This document shows, in pieces, positions 58,709 to 64,000 of a stretch of DNA of 64,000 bases; the stretch's first letter is position 1, and every line of letters starts with the position of its first letter. Made by a program: the position numbers and the translations under genes. The notes under the pieces were generated by a model. That model was not told the DNA's origin. It ran no database searches and saw nothing but the letters and a program-made list of their open reading frames with translations. The stretch comes from Atriophallophorus winterbourni (Eukaryota > Platyhelminthes > Trematoda > Plagiorchiida > Microphallidae). Location: positions 1-64,000 of the forward strand of contig JACCGJ010026020.1 in assembly GCA_013407085.1 (NCBI GenBank). The letters are read 5' to 3'.

Positions 58709-59056
58709 ACAGTACAGTATATGTCTTTTCATTTGGAAACTTGTTGGTTATGAAAAACCACCGACTTGTTTGATAAAATCTGAATTCGATAAAGCTGTAT
58801 CACTGATATGAGGTTTTCAAGCACACGGTGATTGAGAACAGAAGTGATCAAGACACGGAATCCAGGCTTTATTCAATTCAAAATGACAGCAAAGTAGCTG
58901 AAATGGGAAAGAGATATGTTGAGCATATGAAAATGTTCACTGGTTCGGACAGACACAATCACAACCATCACAGACATATCTTTTGTATTAATGTTAAAGA
59001 ATGTTGAGAACGTTTTTGCAAAAGCTGATAACCATACTTTATTAACTGCACTCTAG

Positions 59057-59420
59057 GACCTGTTACTTGGGAAGAAGTTGCTGCCGCGACACAGGCTAAT
59101 CATTCATCTCCCTCCACTCTCCCGGAACAAAACCCGGATGCACGTGTCCATAAAATTGTCTCGTCAGCACGCTGGCGCCTCCAACAGGATATCCGTGTGG
59201 AAGGTGCTAAAAGCGTTGTATTCGATAGCGAGTCTGTGTTTGTCGAATTGGTAGACGATAACAAGGACAGCGTGTGGTTGCTTGCCGTTATCACGAGTTC
59301 AACTGACTCATCAATATCCAGTAACTCGATCGTATCAAGCACACATTGGGGACAATTAACTCAAACGCTTGCGCCATTCGGATTCAAATTTGGATTGATT
59401 TTTTGTCAAAAGCTTCCGAG
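59057..59420 (+). CDS. RNF103: RNF103-type E3 ubiquitin ligase, exon 2 (codons 122-243)
   Basis: Acceptor AACTGCACTCTAG|GAC and donor CTTCCGAG|GTGAGT. The 364 bases carry the luminal region: ESVFVELVDDNKDSVWLLAV, then HWGQLTQTLAPFGFKFGLIF, aligning with the F-Y-E-L-V-E-D-T-K-D-G-I-W-L-V and H-W-x-x-x-V-x-x-x-G-x-R-x-G parts of vertebrate RNF103. The last two bases (AG) join T of exon 3 to make a Ser, giving C-x6-C across the junction (FCQKLPS|VC), the same spacing as the cysteine pair in the vertebrate protein. This supports joining exon 2 directly to 60774. Confidence 0.85.
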
Positions 59421-59588
59421 GTGAGTATGAATTGTACTGCTGCTACTGATCTGAATATAGCCTGTATCTTAGTACACAGTCAGTACAGCCTTCTCTGCCG
59501 TCATCTATTTCTTTGTATTCTGTTGAAACATGCTCCTGAAATTAGCTGCGACTGTGCCCTCACCACCATCCTCTGATATGTAATCTAG

Positions 59589-59788
59589 CAGTACTTCTGT
59601 GCCACGAAGGTAACACTGAAAAATTGGATTTTCCCGGTACTGAGCTGCATGCTGAAGCACTGGAGTCTCATTGCCATTTCTCCTTTCTTGTATCTGCATA
59701 GGCATGAACAACCTGACAGTATCTTAGCCCACTTGCAGTCTTTGACTGCGGTGCCTTGCCTGGATTAGTATTGTGATTTTATACATAC
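59589..59788 (+). repeat. R3 SINE-like repeat in RNF103 intron 2, copy 1
   Basis: Diverged but collinear: GCAGTACTTCTGTGCCACG, GAGCTGCATGCTGAAGCACT, GGAGTCTCATTGCC, CAACCTGACAGTATCTTAGC, CCACTTGCAGTCTTTGACTG, GCCTTGCCTGGATTAG, TTTTATACATAC tail. Confidence 0.7.
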
Positions 59789-59824
59789 TTATATCTTCTG
59801 CTGCTAGCATCAGGCAAAACTGAT

Positions 59825-59980
59825 TTGTACCCGGTACTGAGCTGCAAGTGGAAACACACTGGACTCTCACTACCAGTTTTACTTTTAGTTTTCAATAGAC
59901 TCTGGGCCAACTGACAGTGTATCAACCCACGGGCAGTCTATGAATGTGCGGCACTTAATCTGGCTGGTGATTTCATACAT
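59825..59980 (+). repeat. R3 SINE-like repeat in RNF103 intron 2, copy 2
   Basis: CGGTACTGAGCTGCAAGTGG, GGACTCTCACTACCAG, GGGCCAACTGACAG, CCACGGGCAGTCTATGAATG, TGCGGCACTTAATCTGG, TTTCATACATT tail. The 5' part is lost. It lies in tandem with copy 1 at an interval of 36 bases. Confidence 0.65.
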
Positions 59981-60498
59981 TCTCCGCTATTATCATTTTC
60001 TAGATTTCATGTTAAGCGTGTGTAACCCAACAGTGCTACAGTTTGTCTAGAATTGCATATACGTTGCAGGTTTGCACTTTATGCTTTGTATTATTCAAAC
60101 CGGCACAACCTAAGAGTACAACAGCATGCATTTTTCAAACTTTTTAACGGACTGCGTGTGCTTTTTCTCAAATATGTAGAGCCGTCAGAGTCTATATTGA
60201 CTTACCATTGGTCAAGTGTGCTAAAGCTGCTCACATGCTCCATATCTTTTGTTGCACTGAAAAATCTGAACCATATAGTTTTGCTTTTTGACGTCCAACG
60301 GTTTACAAGGCAGAACATGAAAGAAGTATCTCACATTTAAAAAGTCTGTTTTCGGCATCATTATCTTTCAACCGTGAAAAGTCTTATTATTTTATCAGAT
60401 GCCCTGGAACGTAAAACTGTTCGTCCTAATGTTGCGACTCGACGTAAACTCGAATCCGCTCTGTGGCGACTTCTAGTAAGTCGTGTTTTGTCCGAGAT

Positions 60499-60680
60499 CG
60501 CGCAAACTGCCTTGCAGCTATTGATTGCACGTGGGTTAAGTTACTGTCAGGCTTCCCAAGTTTGTTCAGAACGAGATGGCAGTAGAATTGATATCGTAGT
60601 GTGTTCTAGCATGCAACTCATTACTGGTAGCATCAAATTTAGCATAGGGTTATCTGTGCGATGCAGAATTACTAGTGGCT
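60499..60680 (-). repeat. R3 SINE-like repeat in RNF103 intron 2, copy 3 (reverse)
   Basis: Read from its 3' side: GATTGCACGTGGGTTAAGTT, ACTGTCAGGCTTCCCAAG, TAGCATGCAACTCATTACTG, AAATTTAGCATAGGGTT, TGTGCGATGCAGAATTACT. The terminal CATAC-tail region is missing. It is the only inverted copy in this intron. Confidence 0.6.
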
Positions 60681-60773
60681 GACTATTGCGTGTACTAAGA
60701 TTTATTATGCATTCAACTTCGCTTACCATGGCTTATTTACTTCTCATCCCTTGTTCCGATTTCCGCATTCTAG

Positions 60774-62838
60774 TGTTTGTCACGACCGTGGGTTCATCGC
60801 TGCTGATCTGGTATTGGCTTTGCCGAAGGGTGGCGATCGTATCAAGGACTCGGTCCAATTCCGACCGTTTCCTCGCGGCACCTTCCGTTCTCAACCTGTC
60901 TCCAATTCGGCGTTCAAAGATCCAGTGCTTCAAACTATTCGTATTTGGTTATGGTCTGTTTTGTCGGAACGCGTTTCACCATTGACCGACGCGGAACACA
61001 TTCAATCCTCTACCTTATCATGGTCCTCATGGTTCTGGCAGCGTCCTCCCCCGTTACACGTCATATGGAAACCTCCTTCGTCTACGTTTCGCTCTCAATC
61101 GAATGAACTCCTTGCTCCCCCGTTGCTACTGTCTGCCTTGTCCGTGCCATTTACTGGTCGCGTTAAGTTTTGGACTTTGATCACACCTTCGAAAGCCATC
61201 GTCCCCCCGGGTTCCGATAATGCAGATGAGTCCTCTTGGCCACTTGCGCACCGGCCGTCGCAGCCAATCGGCACGTTTTTGGAACGCCACGGTTGTGATT
61301 CGAACGCAGTCTACCTGCTTCTCACACCCGAGGTGAACTGCCAAGTGTTTGGTTCACGGAACGGGGAATTTCTGCACTACAAATCATTCGAGACGTTCCT
61401 TCGCTTTCTCTACCCTTCTGCCGACGATTGTCTCTGTTTGTTTGTTTCCATTATCAATCTCTTGGTTGTGTTGAATTCAGCGATTGAGGCAGGAAAACTA
61501 GCATCTAACAAGCAACGTGACCGCGTAAATTTCGATGTGCAAGAAACTACTATTGATCGACGATTACGCATGCTACGCAGCCTGCTCAGTTTCCCTCGCC
61601 GTGGTTGGCAAATCCAAACACCCCCGATGCTTGATACTCCCACGGAGAGCGTTCGTGTCCAAGCTTCATATTTATCGCGGTTGCTTCACCAATGCTCACC
61701 CAGATATAACCGTTTTACGCTTTGGCTAACTTCTTTGTTTGTTGACCTGCTTTCTGTCAATTTTCTCATCCTTATTAGTGTGTTGCCTTTGATCAATTTA
61801 CTCAGTCTGCCACATGCAGCCCCCTTGGTGAATCTATTTCTTTTTTCTTTGCGAAAATTGGTGACATTTCCTTTAATTGTTGCCCTTCGAATTCAGCTAG
61901 TCGGTGGCCACTTTACTCTGGAGCGATTTCTCATTTTCGTCGCATTTTGGTGCTCCATTTTATCGCTAGTTTCTTTTCATTTTTTCTCCGTTGCTTATTT
62001 ACACAATCGCTCGACCCGAAGTCGAAGGCGCACTCGTTCCTCTTTGCTTACTGCTGCCATCATTCGTCGTTTACACGATGCCGCGCCAGAAGAGTTGCGG
62101 AATGATTTGCAACGTTTGTTACATTCGGACATGCTTGACACTCATTCCGATTCATCTAGCATATCTAATAACGACGACTCGTCTCCCCCTTCATCAAGTA
62201 TTGCTTGGCAACAACAACTCTCACATGGTTTACCGGACGGACAGTATCCACCCATACAGGCTGAGCAATTCCCTATTCAGCCTTATCTACCCATTCAAAT
62301 TCACACTTGGAGATTTCGGATTCAGTCGGTTACAAGGGATACTACACGTAACGCGACTAAAGTTGACGATCGTGAGCCCAACATTTTGCCGCAGCCAATC
62401 GTGTCCGGGAGCTTGTCATCGGTAGCCGATGTTTGCGAATCACCCTCTACTCTCCTCTCAGCGTCAGAATGTCCATCCGCCGAGGGAGCGGTTAGACGGC
62501 GCTTGAATTCCTCGGATTCACGTCGTTCGAGCTTATCCAGTTTGGATTCCGATTCCTGCTCTTCCTCTCCGTGTAGATCGTATGAAACTACATCTAATCC
62601 ATCGGACTCTTATCGCGTTGAACCACCCTCGTGGATTCTACACTGTGATTCGTGTGTGATTTGTTGGCGTTCGTTCAAAGCACGTGCTCTAATGGGAGGA
62701 TTACCGTGTGGGCATTGTTTCCACAAGGCGTGTATTGTTCGTTGGATCAATACAGGGGCCACGGATTGTCCCGTTTGTCGTTGGCCTGTGAATTTGCCCC
62801 ATTCCAGACAGCGAAACCATTGCTTTATCGCGGAATAA
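60774..62838 (+). CDS. RNF103: RNF103-type E3 ubiquitin ligase, exon 3 (codons 243-930)
   Basis: The acceptor CCGATTTCCGCATTCTAG|T fixes the phase. CHDRGFIAADLVLALPKG parallels the C-R-R-R-G-W-V-R-S-T-L-I block. LSALSVPFTGRVKFWTLI (about residues 361-378) and GSRNGEFLHYKSFETFLRFL match the conserved luminal thioredoxin-like part. Several hydrophobic segments lie at about 555-650 (VNFLILISVLPLINLL, then LERFLIFVAFWCSILSLVSF). A Ser-rich cytosolic linker follows, with WRFRIQS as in M-W-R-F-K. The C-terminal RING-H2 has C870, C873, C888, H890, H893, C896, C908 and C911 (GLPCGHCFHKAC, CPVCRWP). The length exceeds the vertebrate 685 residues, mainly through the linkers. No frameshift. Confidence 0.9.
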
Positions 62839-62877
62839 CATTTATTTTTCTTATTGTTTTGGATGATTATCAAATTC

Positions 62878-62883
62878 AATAAA
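62878..62883 (+). terminator. Poly(A) signal AATAAA of the RNF103-type gene
   Basis: AATAAA lies 40 bases after the TAA at 62836-62838, inside an AT-rich stretch that ends in T-runs. The 3' UTR is therefore very short. Confidence 0.7.
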
Positions 62884-62950
62884 TTATCTCATTTATTAAT
62901 AATTTATTTTTCTTTTATTGTGTTGCGTTTACGTTTGTTTGCTATTCTAA

Positions 62951-63212
62951 ATGTATGGGGTATGGTATGGTATGGTATGAAAGCACAAGCCTGATCCAGG
63001 CAAAGTGCCGCACAGTCAGAGACTGCACGTGGGCTAAGATTCTGTTAAGTTGCCCAAGCTTAGACAGATATGAGGAGGAAATAGAAATGGTAGTGAGACT
63101 CCGGTCTGTTTCAGCATGCAGCTCACTACCGTTGGCCAATCAATTTAGCACGATGTTAGCCACAGCACAGAAGTGTTTCACGATTGCACATCCGTGCACC
63201 ATGTATGGGGTA
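62951..63212 (-). repeat. R3 SINE-like repeat with 12-bp target-site duplication
   Basis: The element proper (62963-63200) is read here from its tail: (TGGTA)n, TATGAAAGCACAAGCCTG, then the full family order to GATTGCACATCCGTGCACC. It is bracketed by the identical 12-mer ATGTATGGGGTA at 62951-62962 and 63201-63212. This is direct evidence that R3 moves by target-primed insertion. The tail at the 3' end of the natural orientation is (CATAC)n. It sits 70 bases after the RNF103 poly(A) signal. Confidence 0.85.
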
Positions 63213-63534
63213 ATTTATCTAGAGTAAAATTTACAGGAAGTGTTGATTGAGTGTTCTTATTCTGAAGCTAATCAACTGCATTATTTCAAGTGTTACCCAA
63301 TTTTTATACAGAAACAAAACGCTTAACATTTTCTAACTAGATTGCTATTATACTACACTGGACTATATGTGGAATTTGGTGCGCATTATGCTAGTAAGGT
63401 GATTTAGCTTGGGAATATGAGTAAAACCAACATTTTTCAGGTGTATTTATTAATTTTAACGTCTTCACTCATGAATATCCATCTTGACAGCAAAATGGTG
63501 TCCCCTCAGAAATGTTCATAGTATTGTATTGCTT

Positions 63535-63775
63535 ACATATCCCGCCCTTACGCACCACAACGACGTTTCTGGCTGTTTGCCGTCATTAGGTGGAGACAGT
63601 AAGATTAGGTTCAGTGAATCTTGAAACTGGAAAAGTAGTAAACGGTTATACTTAAATGTCTTGAGCACTTGACCTAGAATCGCTTTGTTACTCTTTGAAC
63701 ACCGTGGTTCGTTGTCCCAACCCTATGTTACAATGGTATTCAAATATAACTTTGTTTGTCCCCGCTTGTTCTTAC
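63535..63775 (-). repeat. HH-B repeat with decayed hammerhead-like motif
   Basis: - strand motif at 63552-63596: CUCCAC, CUAAUGA (core changed from CUGAUGA), CGGC-AAACA-GCCA, GAAA, CGUCGUUGUGGUG. The rest of the unit follows: GACAGTAAGATTAGGTTCAG, ATCTTGAAACTGG, GTTATACTTAAATG, TTCGTTGTCCCAACCCTATG, CAATGGTATTCAAATATAAC. It matches the 13.5-13.9 kb and 35.0 kb units along its length. Confidence 0.7.
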
Positions 63776-64000
63776 GCCACACAATTATCGAGGTCCGATG
63801 CATTCACTGGGCGAACATGTAGAATTAAACATTTTTAAGGGTAGCTATTTTTCATCTTGCGCTAAAAATGTCTCCTGCAACTAATGTGTTCTAAGTATCT
63901 CCAACTGATGTTGGCTACCCAGCCTGAAAAATGAGAAAAGGGTTTAACGAAGGGAAGGTTAACAAAGCATCAGTCATTCGTTTAACGTCTCGGCGCTTGA
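63776..64000. other. Window end, nothing recognised
   Basis: No exon, repeat copy or RNA gene recognised in the last bases. Confidence 0.4.

Noticed and set aside
60374..60682. Open frame in RNF103 intron 2 with acceptor-like TTATCAG and donor-like CTA|GTAAGT (about 60399-60475) as an extra exon
   Set aside because: Its phase cannot follow exon 2 (two bases left gives an early stop) nor lead into the exon at 60774, and its right part is an R3 repeat. Exons 2 and 3 join perfectly without it and restore the C-x6-C spacing.

Overview
The window looks like a piece of nuclear genome from a parasitic flatworm, most likely a digenean trematode. The reasons are: AT-rich sequence; spliced genes with GT-AG introns of about 0.4-2.2 kb; many decayed CR1-like and RTE-like non-LTR retrotransposons resembling the schistosome SR1 and SR2 types; a Penelope-like GIY-YIG fragment; and short repeats carrying hammerhead-ribozyme-like motifs, as the schistosome Sm-alpha elements do. 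Genus cannot be fixed from the sequence alone.

Layout. 1-6 kb: two CR1-like elements on the + strand. The second (about 2.64-5.90 kb) is almost full length and is broken by only five in-frame stops and one frameshift. 6-13.4 kb: AT-rich DNA with two CR1-like relics. 13.4-13.9 kb: hammerhead-type repeats, including a large palindrome. 14.9-19.3 kb: RTE-like relics. 19.4-20.06 kb: the last coding exon and 3' UTR of an unrecognised membrane protein. 21.3-22.0 kb: more hammerhead-type repeats. 22.4-23.7 kb: a basic, lysine-rich unrecognised protein. 24.0-37.1 kb: a spliced gene for a hydrophilic, coiled-coil-like protein. Eight exons can be joined in phase, and most of its large introns hold hammerhead-type repeats, LINE pieces or a Penelope-like element. 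38-52.6 kb: a dense block of CR1-like, RTE-like and other LINE relics, mostly on the - strand, with LTR scraps. 52.6-52.9 kb: a decayed LINE ORF1 with a PHD-like finger. 57.7-62.9 kb: a complete three-exon gene for an RNF103-type membrane RING-H2 E3 ubiquitin ligase (930 aa). Its introns and flanks are full of a SINE-like repeat called R3 here.

The best candidates for something undescribed are two related dispersed/tandem repeat families, called HH-A and HH-B here (about 220-240 bp per unit). Each unit carries a consensus hammerhead fold: core CUGAUGA and GAAA, a stem II hairpin, a very short stem III and a matching stem I. They occur as inverted and head-to-tail pairs and cluster in the introns of the coiled-coil gene. 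Also notable are the SINE-like R3 family, one copy of which has a 12-bp target-site duplication, and the hidden eight-exon gene itself.
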